A stretch of 64,000 nucleotides of DNA from Kalymmatonema hyalinum WJT4-NPBG1 (GCA_019359075.1 JAHHIB010000032.1:1-64000), one strand, 5' to 3'. Positions 18,434 through 28,038 are shown, counted from the first letter of the stretch. Program-made: numbers and translations. The notes: a model not told the origin generated them from the sequence alone.

Positions 18434-18741
18434 TTTTCGCTTTTCCCAGCTTTTTTACAATGCAAGATGTGTCTCACATTTAACTATTAATAACGTAAAA
18501 GCTGCATGAGGAATCAAAGCCACGCTCGTTTCCACACTCACCGCAAGGTTTGATGAAGGTCAAGGAAAAATGAAAAAATGTTAAAAAAATATAAAGTTAT
18601 TTTCGGTATTTTTGAAAAAAATTTAAAACTCTTTAAAATTATCTGCAATTAGAGTTTTAACAAAGTAAAGTTGCTGATACAAGCTACAGCAGTAGAGCAA
18701 GCAATTGTTGCTGTGAGTGCTGCACCAAAGGAGAACCCACT
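18434..18741. other. Divergent spacer between the helicase and the hybrid kinase
   Basis: A 308-base AT-rich spacer with promoters for both directions. The only clear element is AAAGGAGA about eight bases before the TTG start of the kinase. No RNA gene or strong repeat is seen. Confidence 0.5.
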
Positions 18742-21570
18742 TTGAAAGGAATTCGCCCTCTTCTTGTGCCTTACGCTGTGGCAGCCTTAGCTGTTGGTGG
18801 CGCGTTCATACTAACACTATTGCTACAGTCACTGCTGATGCCAACCTTGTGCCAACTGTTTTTTGCGGCTGTAGCAGTGAGTACTTGGTATGGTGGGATG
18901 CAACCAGGGTTGCTGGCTACTGCTCTGTCTACTTTGGCTATGGGCTACTTTTTTACACAACCTGTGTACTTAGTAGGCAATTTTGCTCTGGATAACATAC
19001 TGCAGTTAGGGACGTTCGTACCTGTAGCGATACTCATTAGCTCACTAAATTCAGGGTTACGCAGTGCTAAGCAGGGCTTTGATAGAATCGACGTATCCCA
19101 TGAGATAGATAAGCATGGAAATTCTCAGTACTTGGTGAACAATAACAATGTTGTGGGAATTGTAGAAAATGGTGTTCTAGTGCGAGGGTGGGGAACTCAA
19201 CAGGACATGACAGAACGCCAGCAGGTAGAAGTTGCTAGGCGCGAGAGCGAGAAGCGCTTCCGAAGGCTGGTGGAGTCGAATATTTTTGGTGTTGCTTTAG
19301 GCGATTTTAGTGGCGGTGTCCACTACGCCAATGACTATTTTCTCAACATGGTGGGCTATACCCGTGAAGAATTACACTCAGGCAAGTTACGTTGGGATGC
19401 CATAACAGCGCCGGAATATATAAATTTGGATGTACAAGCATTAAAAGAAATCAGGAAACAAGGAGTTGGCACTCCCTTTGAGAAAGAATACATCCACAAA
19501 GATGGTAGCCGTGTCCCAATTCTGATTGGTGGTGCGTTGTTGCAGGAACCTTACGACTGTCAACAGGAGATGATTGTTTTCTCTCTGGATTTGAGCGAAG
19601 GCAAACGGATCGAAGAAGCACTGCGTCAACGAGAAGAACAACTGCGCCTAATTACAGATGCTGTGCCAGTTTTAATTTCCTATGTCGATGCCCAGCAACG
19701 CTATCGCTTTAATAATAAAAGATATGAAGAATGGCATGGGATTCCCGCCTCAAAAATTTACGGCAAGCATATTAAAGAAGTTGTGGGCGAGTCAGTTTAT
19801 GAGTCGATTCGTCCATATGTGGAAGCGGTATTAAGAGGAGAGCAAGTCTCCTATGAGACAAATTTAGATTATGAAGATGGCGTAACCCGTTATGTTAACG
19901 TCTGTTACGTTCCTCAATTTAGCCAAGGAGAAGTCGTAGGATTTGTTGCCTTAATTAGTGATATCTCAGAACGCAAGCTTTCAGAAGCAGCTCTCAAAGA
20001 CAGCGAAGAACGGTTTCGTAAACTGGCAGAAAAGGTGCGCGTGATTCCTTGGGAGGCAGACGCTACCACAGGGAATTTTACTTATGTAGGACCGCAAACA
20101 GTTGAAATTCTTGGCTATCCACTCTCAGACTGGTACACAGATCATTTTTGGGAGTTTCATATCTATCCAGAGGATCGGGAGTGGGCTATCAAGCATTGCA
20201 TAGACTGTTCGCTGTCTTTGGAGAATTACGAATTTGAATATAGAATGTTGGCAGCAGATGGCAAAGTTGTGTGGCTGTATGACATTGTAAATGTGGTGCG
20301 GGGTGAAGATGCACCACAGCTACTGCGTGGATTCATGATTGATATTAGCGATCGCAAGCAAGCAGAGCAAGAACGCGAACAACTGCTGACAACAGAACAA
20401 GCTTCCCGCGAGTCGGCAGAAGCAGCAAATCGCATGAAGGATGAGTTTTTAGCCACACTCTCCCACGAACTCCGTACCCCGCTCAACGCAATGCTCGGCT
20501 GGACACAACTACTCAGGAGTCGTAAATTTGATGAGGAAACCACTGCCCGAGCGTTGGAAACAATTGACCGCAACACGAAATCCCTAACAACACTGATAGA
20601 AGATGTGTTGGATGTATCACGGATTATTACTGGTAAACTCCGCCTAGATGTGCGTCCAGTCAAACTTGCATCGCTGATAAAGGTAGCTATCGATACGGTT
20701 ATTCCAGGTGCTGACGCGAAGGAAATTTGTATTGAGTATTTTTCAGACCCAAGTGTCGGGGTAATTTTGGGCGATGCCAACCGCTTGCAACAAATTGTGT
20801 GGAATTTACTATCCAACGCCGTTAAGTTCACACCTAAGGGGGGAACGGTAGATGTACGACTTGAAAGCATGAATTCCCGCGTGGAATTTCAGGTGAGAGA
20901 TACAGGAGTTGGCATTGCTGCTGAGTTTTTGCCGTATGTGTTTGAGCGCTTCCGCCAAGCTGATAGCTCAAGTACGCGATCGCATGGCGGGCTTGGTTTG
21001 GGTTTAGCCATTGTACGCCATTTGGTAGAATTACACGGTGGTACAGTTCGTGCCGAAAGTCCAGGAATTGGACAGGGGGCAACGTTCATTGTCAATCTGC
21101 CTATGAAAGTTGTTGCCACAAAGACAAGTGAGGCAAAGCAGCTTTTATCTACACCAGAAAGTCAAGTGGTTGAGAACGATCTTCCAAACTTGGGAGGCTT
21201 GCGGGTGCTAGTCGTAGATGATGAGCCAGACGCCCGTCAGCTTTTGACCACAATGCTCTTACAGCATGAAGCACAAGTCATAGCAGTGTCATCTGCTTCT
21301 GACGCACTTGTTGCCCTGCAAAAATTTCAACCGGATGTCTTAGTCAGCGATATTGGGATGCCACAAGAAGATGGCTACTCCTTAATTCGTAAAATCAGGG
21401 CGCTTCCTGGTGAAAAAGGCGGACGAACTCCAGCCGTGGCATTGACAGCATACGCTAGAGCAGAAGACCGGACAAAAGCACTCAACGCAGGTTTTCAGCT
21501 TCATGTTGCCAAACCAGTCAACCCAACCGAGTTAGCAGCCGTTGTTGCCAATCTCGCCGGACGGACTTGA
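18742..21570 (+). CDS. Hybrid sensor histidine kinase with DUF4118 and PAS domains
   Basis: A 942-residue signalling protein. Four membrane helices of DUF4118 type fill residues 8-115. Three PAS/PAC modules follow (roughly 165-290, 295-415, 420-545; FSLDLSEGKR, LISDISERK and FMIDISDRK mark their ends). The HisKA domain has His575 (SHELRTPL). The HATPase domain includes GDANRLQQIVWNLLSNAVKF, DTGVGI and GGLGLGLAIV. A C-terminal receiver domain (about 812-935) has phospho-acceptor Asp870 in SDIGMP. Translation probably starts at TTG 18742, eight bases after GGAG. No output domain or adjacent regulator is present, so the target is unknown. The PAS modules could bind cofactors, but none can be assigned. 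Confidence 0.93.
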   Translation: MKGIRPLLVPYAVAALAVGGAFILTLLLQSLLMPTLCQLFFAAVAVSTWYGGMQPGLLATALSTLAMGYFFTQPVYLVGNFALDNILQLGTFVPVAILISSLNSGLRSAKQGFDRIDVSHEIDKHGNSQYLVNNNNVVGIVENGVLVRGWGTQQDMTERQQVEVARRESEKRFRRLVESNIFGVALGDFSGGVHYANDYFLNMVGYTREELHSGKLRWDAITAPEYINLDVQALKEIRKQGVGTPFEKEYIHKDGSRVPILIGGALLQEPYDCQQEMIVFSLDLSEGKRIEEALRQREEQLRLITDAVPVLISYVDAQQRYRFNNKRYEEWHGIPASKIYGKHIKEVVGESVYESIRPYVEAVLRGEQVSYETNLDYEDGVTRYVNVCYVPQFSQGEVVGFVALISDISERKLSEAALKDSEERFRKLAEKVRVIPWEADATTGNFTYVGPQTVEILGYPLSDWYTDHFWEFHIYPEDREWAIKHCIDCSLSLENYEFEYRMLAADGKVVWLYDIVNVVRGEDAPQLLRGFMIDISDRKQAEQEREQLLTTEQASRESAEAANRMKDEFLATLSHELRTPLNAMLGWTQLLRSRKFDEETTARALETIDRNTKSLTTLIEDVLDVSRIITGKLRLDVRPVKLASLIKVAIDTVIPGADAKEICIEYFSDPSVGVILGDANRLQQIVWNLLSNAVKFTPKGGTVDVRLESMNSRVEFQVRDTGVGIAAEFLPYVFERFRQADSSSTRSHGGLGLGLAIVRHLVELHGGTVRAESPGIGQGATFIVNLPMKVVATKTSEAKQLLSTPESQVVENDLPNLGGLRVLVVDDEPDARQLLTTMLLQHEAQVIAVSSASDALVALQKFQPDVLVSDIGMPQEDGYSLIRKIRALPGEKGGRTPAVALTAYARAEDRTKALNAGFQLHVAKPVNPTELAAVVANLAGRT

Positions 21571-21727
21571 AGAGGAGGGGGTAGGGGGCAGGGGGCAGGG
21601 GGCAGGGAGAGATTCCAAATTTTGAATTTTGAATGAGCGAATTTTGAATTGATGTGTCCCCTCATCCTTTTCTGCACCTTTACCGAGACAGGAATTAAAA
21701 TTAACGTATCCCTTTCTGGTTGCTAAA

Positions 21728-23572
21728 GTGTCTGACTCTCTGCCATTGCGTGAAAAGTATCTCGCCTTAATCGACGAAATTGTCCAAAATACACTTAAGG
21801 GCAAGATTAGCTCTCAAGAGCAAGTGTATCAAATGTTGCTTAAAGGTGTGACTGCTGACACAGGGGAAGTTTTTGAGTTAGGTTTGAGCGATCGCCTCAA
21901 TTCCACCCAGCAACAAGTAGACACCGAAAAAGATGAACTTAAGCAAGCGAAAGCAACCCGCACTCTTAGGGCAATAAAGACGATTCAAAGTCAATGGCAA
22001 CGTGCTCAACAGCAAAATAAAGCCGTAGAAGCCATTACTTCTGCAATTAAAGAAATTACTACAGCCGAAGCAGGGGAGCGTCTGGCTGCATTCTTACGCG
22101 CAACTGATCCTAATAGAAAGAATGCACTAACCTTACAGCAAATCCAGCAATTGTCAAAATCTTTGCAGCAATTTGCTCAGCCGGATTCTGATTTGCAGCA
22201 AATATCAGAAGGTATTACCCGTGGTGTGGCTGCTTGGCAACGACTGCAAGACCACTTGATCAGCTGGATGTACGAGCAAAGCCGCGAGTCACTGGGATTT
22301 GGCGGCGTACCGGGAGAACGTGGTCCTTGGGCAACTTGGGCAAAGCAAGTTAGTAGTCAGTTACCCCAAGCACTGTTTCGCACCTTGGCAATGGAGCAAT
22401 CTGCAATAGAATTTGCCCAACAGCAGCGCGGTATCACCCTCCGCGACTGGGTGGAGATGGCAATCGTTTTGCAGTACTTGCAACGGGGGTTAGTCAACTG
22501 GTTTGATCAACAACCATACAATGTTAAAGCAGGGTCAAAGTTGTCAATTTCAACTTTCTTGACGTTTGCAGTGATTTGGAATCAACTGGCAGATGGTTTT
22601 AGTAGTGCGGCGGTGTACAGCGCTGGTTGTTCTCTAGTGATGCTACAGATTCTGCGAACCTTTGCACAGCTTCCTTACTTTCCCTTGTACGGGGGGATTT
22701 TCGCCTCGTTTTCTGGTAGTTATTTGCGGGATGCACTGAATTATCTGGATGAACCGTTGCGGCAAGCTGAGGGAACTCAAGAGAAAGCAAGAATTTTGAC
22801 ACTTTTAGGCTATTCTCAACGAGCATTTGGACAATATAAGCGCTCTGTAGAGTTTCATCAGCAAGCATTGGAGATAGCACGCAATTCAGGCGATCGCCTT
22901 TGTGAAATTGCCAATTTCAACCACCTCAGCCGTACTTACGTTGCCCAAAAAATGTATGATGAGGCAATTAACTACAGCCAACGCGCATTAATACTGAGTC
23001 GGCAAACAGGCGATCGTACGGGCGAAGCAAATGCTCTGGTAAACTTGGGCTACAGCGAAGTCATGCAAGCACAGCAGCTCGAACAGCTAGAACCAGAAAC
23101 TTATGAAACGGCGATTAACTACTTACAACAAGGCTTAACACTATCAGAAAGATTGGGCGATGTTCAAAGTAAAGCTTTGTGTGTCAGTAGTTTAGGCATA
23201 GCTTATCTAGTCATCGCACAGCCTCAAACAGCAATTAAATATTTGGAAGACGGCTTCCAAGCAGCGCAAATTTCTGGCGATTTGTATCTTCAAGCTTTGA
23301 ATTTAGCGAATTTAGCAGAAGCTTATTATCATCTACAAGACCAAGAAAAAGCAATTTACGCAGGCTGTTTGGGAATGTATTTGTTAAACCAAATTGCTTC
23401 CAATGAATGGCGTAAAACAGCAGGGTTACTCACCATTTTTCAAGGACAAATAGGGGCGGAAGCTTTCAGAAATTTATTGCAGCAAAATCGTTCTAAAATC
23501 ATTGCCGTCATTGGTGTGGATGGGTATGATTACATTCCGCAACTGTTAGAAGAATACAAGCAAAGTATGTAG
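21728..23572 (+). CDS. TPR-repeat protein
   Basis: A 614-residue cytoplasmic protein. The N-terminal third is Gln-rich and helical (coiled-coil-like, 45-160). The C-terminal half has at least five tetratricopeptide repeats (from about 350), with units such as ALEIARNSGDRLCEIANFNHLSRTY and ALILSRQTGDRTGEANALVNLGYSE. This NB-ARC/LGN-like TPR style is common in cyanobacteria and mediates protein contacts. Start is GTG at 21728; no strong Shine-Dalgarno is visible. It follows the hybrid kinase by 157 bases on the same strand, with G-rich repeat DNA between, so cotranscription is uncertain. No enzymatic motif is seen. Confidence 0.85.
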   Translation: MSDSLPLREKYLALIDEIVQNTLKGKISSQEQVYQMLLKGVTADTGEVFELGLSDRLNSTQQQVDTEKDELKQAKATRTLRAIKTIQSQWQRAQQQNKAVEAITSAIKEITTAEAGERLAAFLRATDPNRKNALTLQQIQQLSKSLQQFAQPDSDLQQISEGITRGVAAWQRLQDHLISWMYEQSRESLGFGGVPGERGPWATWAKQVSSQLPQALFRTLAMEQSAIEFAQQQRGITLRDWVEMAIVLQYLQRGLVNWFDQQPYNVKAGSKLSISTFLTFAVIWNQLADGFSSAAVYSAGCSLVMLQILRTFAQLPYFPLYGGIFASFSGSYLRDALNYLDEPLRQAEGTQEKARILTLLGYSQRAFGQYKRSVEFHQQALEIARNSGDRLCEIANFNHLSRTYVAQKMYDEAINYSQRALILSRQTGDRTGEANALVNLGYSEVMQAQQLEQLEPETYETAINYLQQGLTLSERLGDVQSKALCVSSLGIAYLVIAQPQTAIKYLEDGFQAAQISGDLYLQALNLANLAEAYYHLQDQEKAIYAGCLGMYLLNQIASNEWRKTAGLLTIFQGQIGAEAFRNLLQQNRSKIIAVIGVDGYDYIPQLLEEYKQSM

Positions 23573-23586
23573 CTATCCTCTTAGAT

Positions 23587-23617
23587 AGAGACGCGCTGAA
23601 TGAAAGCAAGCGTCTCT
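23587..23617 (+). terminator. Hairpin after the TPR gene
   Basis: AGAGACGC (23587-23594) and GCGTCTCT (23610-23617) form an eight-base stem 15 bases after the stop of the TPR gene. There is no clear T-run, so termination is plausible but not certain. The AGAGACG core is also the end of a widespread cyanobacterial palindromic repeat (see 25734-25819). Confidence 0.4.
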
Positions 23618-23700
23618 AGTTAGGTTATGTAGCTGTACTTGTAGTTGTTTAGTAATTTTGCTCTTCTTGATTTTGTACTAACTAAGAGGCATAACTTTCT

Positions 23701-23970
23701 ATGTTGAACGTAAATTTAGATGACGAAACGGAAAAGTATTTAGTAGAGATTCTCGCCCAGGAAAAAACAACAAGTCGTGAATTAATTAAACGGCTACTAC
23801 GCGAACATTTGCAAAAGTTACAGCCTCAGAAGACCTTTTTAGAACGGCGGGGTGGACATCCTCAGCATTTACTCAACGGTCCAAGTGACTTATCCGACCG
23901 GGATGCACGCTCTAAGTACCTAGCAGAGTATTTCCAGAAACGCTATGAACAGAGCCAGCAGAAAGCTTGA
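23701..23970 (+). CDS. Antitoxin-like protein (VapB role)
   Basis: An 89-residue, charged protein. The first 40 residues (VNLDDETEKYLVEILAQEKTTSRELIKRLLREHL) look like a ribbon-helix-helix: one strand with alternating hydrophobics, then two helices. The tail is likely to wrap the toxin. It ends three bases before the PIN-domain gene, the usual antitoxin-toxin order, and should repress its own promoter by analogy. No named family was recognised with certainty. Confidence 0.75.
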   Translation: MLNVNLDDETEKYLVEILAQEKTTSRELIKRLLREHLQKLQPQKTFLERRGGHPQHLLNGPSDLSDRDARSKYLAEYFQKRYEQSQQKA

Positions 23971-23973
23971 AGC

Positions 23974-24396
23974 ATGACTTATTATCCTGTTATTCTTGTC
24001 GATAGCTCTTTACTCGTAGCTTACTACAATGCTGGGGACAGGTATCACAGCCAAGTTCGCGATTTCCTTGCTGACTGTACAAGTAGATTGGTAACTACAG
24101 TTGGGTGCGTTACTGAGGTGATGTATTTGCTTGCTCCTAATTGGCGGGTGCAAAATGAGTTTTTATCAGATATGGCAAATGGTCTCTATGAATGGGAGCC
24201 TCTACTAGCAGAGGATTTTTCACGTATTGCCGAACTCAATGCCCAGTATGCCGACTTACCAGGAGATTTTGCAGATTTATCACTGGTTGTGATTTCCGAA
24301 CGCTTGGATATTTCTGCTATTGCAACTCTTGATAAAGATTTTGACATTTCTCGTCGCTATCGTCGCCAGCCATTTGAGCGCGTGTTTCGACCGTAG
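23974..24396 (+). CDS. PIN-domain ribonuclease toxin (VapC-like)
   Basis: A 140-residue PIN domain. The acidic metal-binding residues are visible as Asp10 (ILVDSSLLVAYY), Glu48 (VTEVMYLL), Asp98/Asp101 (GDFADLSLV) and Asp120 (ATLDKDFD). VapC toxins cut specific RNAs, often initiator tRNA or rRNA; the target here cannot be read from sequence. Its start is three bases after the antitoxin stop, so the genes are translationally linked. All four acidic positions are present, so the toxin should be active. Confidence 0.88.
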   Translation: MTYYPVILVDSSLLVAYYNAGDRYHSQVRDFLADCTSRLVTTVGCVTEVMYLLAPNWRVQNEFLSDMANGLYEWEPLLAEDFSRIAELNAQYADLPGDFADLSLVVISERLDISAIATLDKDFDISRRYRRQPFERVFRP

Positions 24397-24663
24397 TAAA
24401 GATATCACTCCTGAGGCTTGGCAGTAATATCATGTCCGCACTCCTCATCTATCTGACAATCCTGGTAATTTATCTGACCGCAATGAGCCACGGCAGCACA
24501 TTACTAAACATTAGTGAATACTAAAAAATATAAGTAATTAATTTAACAAGTGCCATACATACTTAAAAATACTACTATAAGGGTTGTGTAAACCCAACAA
24601 ATATAAATATCACCCTGTGAAATCGCAACGATACTATAGAAATGGGATCCCTTAAAATTTATT

Positions 24664-25707
24664 ATGAAAACACTTATATCTCATTACAAAGAAATAAAAG
24701 AAAAGCTAAAGTCTCAATTAGAACGTGTAGAAACGACTGAGCAAGCCGTTAAGATAGTCCAAGAAGAGATTAACAAGCTTGCAGACTTGAGTGGTGATTA
24801 CATTAGAGGATTGACCCCACCACAGGCACGCCTTGCTACAGTGATGTTAAAGGCGCTCAATCAATACACGAGCATTTTAATATTAGTCAAACTGCAAGAT
24901 TCAACCCCAAACACTTCGGAAAAATCTCACAGTAATGCTAACTCACAATCCGAAAACCAATTAGGTTTGACTGAGTTAACCTCTAACACTTTAGCGCCAT
25001 TTAACACAATTACTCAGATAGAAAAAAATCTGAAAGCCTTAACATCGCTTGATTATTACAAACAGGCGTTATCACAACAAGTACAGCAAAACCGTGAGGT
25101 TATGAGCAGCCTACTTGCTGGCGGTATAACAGGAACCTTGGCAGGGGGTTATTCATGGGGGTTAATAGGAGCAATCACGGGAGGAGTGATTGGAAAGATA
25201 GTTCAGCAAACGCAGTCGTCTGAAAACACAGGTGTCACCTCCCAGCCAGAACCTCCTAAAAACAAGTTGAAAATAGGTGTAGATATTGATAAATTACTTG
25301 ACTATCTTTATCAAGCTTTTCAATCAATTGACCTAACTGTTGCGGCGTACGGGGGAACCCAAGAGAAAGCACCCAAACCCGGTCTGGAGAATCATCTAGA
25401 CTTGTTAGAGTACCTACAAGACTTGATGGCAGAGGGACTTGATGAACAAACTCAACTCCCAACTGCAGTGCGTAGGCGCATTGAACAAGCTGCGACGATT
25501 TTGAGACGCTACGGAATTGAGACACGAGTTTATCAACCCACAGAGGAACAGGATTTGGCAATGGAAGCTTGGTCTATGTTCTACTTTGAGCCGAGTCTCG
25601 ATCCACAAACGACAGATTACATCACCCTGAAGCACGCTTTTGTGAAAGATGACCAAGTACTCTTACCAGGCAGCGTAGTTGAGCCTGCATCGTCTTCAGC
25701 AGCCTAG
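24664..25707 (+). CDS. Glycine-zipper protein of unknown function upstream of an Hsp70-like ATPase
   Basis: Not recognised. A 347-residue protein: helical N-terminus (1-65, coiled-coil-like), Ser/Asn-rich linker (85-110), then a glycine-zipper membrane or oligomerisation segment (149-180, AGGITGTLAGG...GAITGGVIG). A C-terminal domain (200-347) has a helical part and an end reading LLPGSVVEPASSS. The order helices, short beta domain and terminal LLPGSVV loosely recalls GrpE nucleotide-exchange factors, but the similarity is weak. The Hsp70-like gene starts 213 bases downstream on the same strand, with an inverted-repeat element between them. Its role as a partner of that ATPase is inferred from order only. 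Confidence 0.6.
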   Translation: MKTLISHYKEIKEKLKSQLERVETTEQAVKIVQEEINKLADLSGDYIRGLTPPQARLATVMLKALNQYTSILILVKLQDSTPNTSEKSHSNANSQSENQLGLTELTSNTLAPFNTITQIEKNLKALTSLDYYKQALSQQVQQNREVMSSLLAGGITGTLAGGYSWGLIGAITGGVIGKIVQQTQSSENTGVTSQPEPPKNKLKIGVDIDKLLDYLYQAFQSIDLTVAAYGGTQEKAPKPGLENHLDLLEYLQDLMAEGLDEQTQLPTAVRRRIEQAATILRRYGIETRVYQPTEEQDLAMEAWSMFYFEPSLDPQTTDYITLKHAFVKDDQVLLPGSVVEPASSSAA

Positions 25708-25733
25708 TGGTCTGTCGCATTAATTTTCAGGGT

Positions 25734-25819
25734 TGTAGAGACGTTGCCCTTCGGGTTCGCCAGTCGCCTGCGGAGGGAAACCCTCCCGCAGCGCTGGACT
25801 CACATGCAACGTCTCTACA
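25734..25819. repeat. MITE-like palindromic element
   Basis: TGTAGAGACGTTGC (25734-25747) is repeated inverted and perfect as GCAACGTCTCTACA (25806-25819). The 58-base core holds a second hairpin (GGAGGGAAACCCTCC). This TAGAGACGTTGC family is scattered in Nostocales genomes. It sits between the glycine-zipper gene and the Hsp70-like gene. An open frame running through it (from 25744) would add 59 residues to the ATPase, which I regard as artefactual. Confidence 0.75.
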
Positions 25820-25920
25820 GAATTTATCACGAATCGGCAGCAGCCCCCCTGGATGCATTCCCAGGCAGAGCATGGGAACGAGCAAATAGTATTCATTGTA
25901 TAAAGCAAACAGAATTACTC

Positions 25921-27882
25921 ATGCATGATTATCATAATCTCAAAATTATCGGATTTGATTTAGGGCACGGAGAAACGGCTTTGACCTGGGTGCGAGCAGA
26001 TAATCCAGAAACGACTCCTCAAAGTCTGCTTATTAATAACAGGAAAAGCCAAACCACCGCCATTGCCCACCATCCTAAAAAAGGAATTTTCATTGGGGAA
26101 ATGGCGTATCAAATGCCCGATGCCACCATCTTTGAAATTGCCTTTAAAAGCAGGAAATTTAATGAACCAACATACCAAAAAAACATTAAAGAATTTGTGA
26201 ATGCTATCTATCAGCATTTGATTGATACTAAACAAATTCACTCAGGAGATGACAACTACTTTTTCATAGGTTGTCCATCAGGATGGTGGCAAGAAGAAAT
26301 TGAGACTTACAAACAACTCCTTTCTGAAGGTTGCTTGCCAAATGCAACCGTAGTCAAAGAGTCACGCGCTGCTTTGATGCATGCGAAAGAAAGTGGCATA
26401 TTCACCATAGAAGAATTACAAAAGTCGGTGTTGGTCATCGACATTGGTTCTTCTACCACAGACTACACCCTTGTCAAGGGTATGTCTGACACCCCGATAG
26501 ATTTCGGACACGACTTAGGTGCATCCCTCATTGAAAAAGAAATTCTCAAGAAAACTCTGGAATGTCAAAGACAATATAGGGAAGGACGCGAAGAAATTTT
26601 ACGGCTTGGAGAAATTCTCAGAGATGAAGAAATTCTGCAACTAGAAGAAATTTCACACCTTGAAAAAATTTTTGAGCAAAACCCATTATACAAAAATCGC
26701 TGTGAACTCCGATGCCGTAAAGCAAAAGAAGAGTATTTTAACTATCAAGATTCTTACGAAGAGAGCATTGTTAATGTAGGCGTTGAGGATATTCAAAGAA
26801 AATATAAGTTTTTGCCTCTGGTCAATGGCAAAATTATGAACGCAATCCTCAGCAAACCTCTACCAGAACTTGGCAACAAAAGTTGGTGTGATGCTTTCCG
26901 TGACGAGTTGCAGGCAGTCAAACAAAAGTTGGAGCACATAGGCATTCAACCCAGCGTCATCCTCCTCACAGGCAGTGCTTCCAAAATGGGGTTTGTTCTG
27001 GAAATATGCCAAGAAGTCTTTCCTGATTTGCCTTGCAAGCGAGATGGAGAACCTGAGCTTTCTATTGCCAGAGGACTTGCCCGTTGGGGACGGGTGTACA
27101 TTCGCACAGAAGGATTTATCGAAGAAATTACTCAATTCCTTGACCAAGAACTAACAGGTATTGTGGGAAATTACATACCCGTATTCTTGGAAAAATTAGC
27201 AGAGGAACTGGCAAATGGTTTGGTAGACGAGGTGATAAAGCCAAGTGTCGAATCTTGGCGAAAAAGGGATATCATAACGCTTTCATCTCTGGAGTCGGAA
27301 ATAGAGCAGAAAGCTAAAGCTTGGCTAACAGGAAGTGATGCTAATTACAAAATGGCTACTTGTTTAGTTGAGTGGTTGTCAAAAGTTCAGAACGAGGTGA
27401 GGGAAAAAACAGATTCCATCTGTAGAAAGTATGGTTTACCACTGGAAACATTTAGCAGCAAAACAATTGACTTAGGGGATCACACAGACAAAGTTCCCAC
27501 TTCCATATCATTTGATGATTTAACCGGGCTTTCTATATTTGTTGGACACGTTGTTGCTTTAATCGTAGGCGTTGTTCTAGCAGGAATATTCCATATCCTA
27601 CTTTTTACTGGAATCATTGCACCGATTGTTGGGATATTAGCTTATTTTGTAGGTGAGTCCTTGGTTAAGGAAACTGATATACCTGGTTGGATACGCAAAC
27701 TGGTGCCAGATCAGAAAATTGACGAACTAACATATCAGAAGAAACCGGAGTTGCAGCAAAAAATCCAACAGACTTTAACCCAAGATCCAACAATAGGTGT
27801 CAAACTTGGTAAATCTATCAGTGAGTGGTTGAAGGAAAGTGTGCAAGAGCAAGCGGATAAGGCTAGGTTGTTGATTGCTTAA
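25921..27882 (+). CDS. Membrane-anchored Hsp70/actin-fold ATPase
   Basis: A 653-residue protein with an ASKHA (Hsp70/MreB) ATPase core: phosphate-1 GFDLGHGETALTW (Asp13), phosphate-2 VLVIDIGSSTTDYTL (Asp near 174) and adenosine motif LLTGSASKMG (near 350). Residues about 222-250 are degenerate repeats EEILRLGEILRDEEIL, likely a coiled coil. There is no standard Hsp70 substrate-binding domain. Instead a helical region (400-500) is followed by a membrane hairpin (about 537-580, LIVGVVLAGIFHILLF and IVGILAYFVG) and a short soluble tail. The start at ATG 25921 is chosen because the phosphate-1 strand follows at once. It is related to bacterial Hsp70-like proteins of unknown role; I cannot name the function. 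It probably acts with the upstream glycine-zipper protein. Confidence 0.75.
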   Translation: MHDYHNLKIIGFDLGHGETALTWVRADNPETTPQSLLINNRKSQTTAIAHHPKKGIFIGEMAYQMPDATIFEIAFKSRKFNEPTYQKNIKEFVNAIYQHLIDTKQIHSGDDNYFFIGCPSGWWQEEIETYKQLLSEGCLPNATVVKESRAALMHAKESGIFTIEELQKSVLVIDIGSSTTDYTLVKGMSDTPIDFGHDLGASLIEKEILKKTLECQRQYREGREEILRLGEILRDEEILQLEEISHLEKIFEQNPLYKNRCELRCRKAKEEYFNYQDSYEESIVNVGVEDIQRKYKFLPLVNGKIMNAILSKPLPELGNKSWCDAFRDELQAVKQKLEHIGIQPSVILLTGSASKMGFVLEICQEVFPDLPCKRDGEPELSIARGLARWGRVYIRTEGFIEEITQFLDQELTGIVGNYIPVFLEKLAEELANGLVDEVIKPSVESWRKRDIITLSSLESEIEQKAKAWLTGSDANYKMATCLVEWLSKVQNEVREKTDSICRKYGLPLETFSSKTIDLGDHTDKVPTSISFDDLTGLSIFVGHVVALIVGVVLAGIFHILLFTGIIAPIVGILAYFVGESLVKETDIPGWIRKLVPDQKIDELTYQKKPELQQKIQQTLTQDPTIGVKLGKSISEWLKESVQEQADKARLLIA

Positions 27883-27911
27883 GCAAGTATGTCAGTTTTG
27901 CAAATATACGC

Positions 27912-28015
27912 CCACAGACTGGAAGTCTGGACGGCAGTCGCCTCAAGGGGGAGAACCCCCGCACGGCGCTGCCTCGGCTAAACAAACAAAGCCCGCCTAC
28001 GCGGGCTAAATTTTT
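27912..28015 (+). repeat. Palindromic repeats and terminator-like hairpin after the ATPase gene
   Basis: Three hairpins in a row: CAGACT-GGA-AGTCTG; a GGGGGAGAACCCCC core framed by GCAGTCGCC and GGCGCTGC; and AGCCCGC (27990-27996) pairing with GCGGGCT (28001-28007), followed by AAATTTTT. The last fits a rho-independent terminator for the Hsp70-like gene. The middle one is the same family as the core of the 25734-25819 element, giving two copies in the window. Confidence 0.6.
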
Positions 28016-28038
28016 GGCGTAGCTGAATCCAGGGATGA

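Noticed and set aside
20226-20870. Minus-strand frame of 214 residues in the hybrid kinase gene
   Set aside because: Antisense to the conserved HisKA/HATPase region; Ser-rich shadow translation.
25744-25920. N-terminal extension of the Hsp70-like ATPase
   Set aside because: It translates a dispersed palindromic repeat and the conserved fold begins right after ATG 25921.
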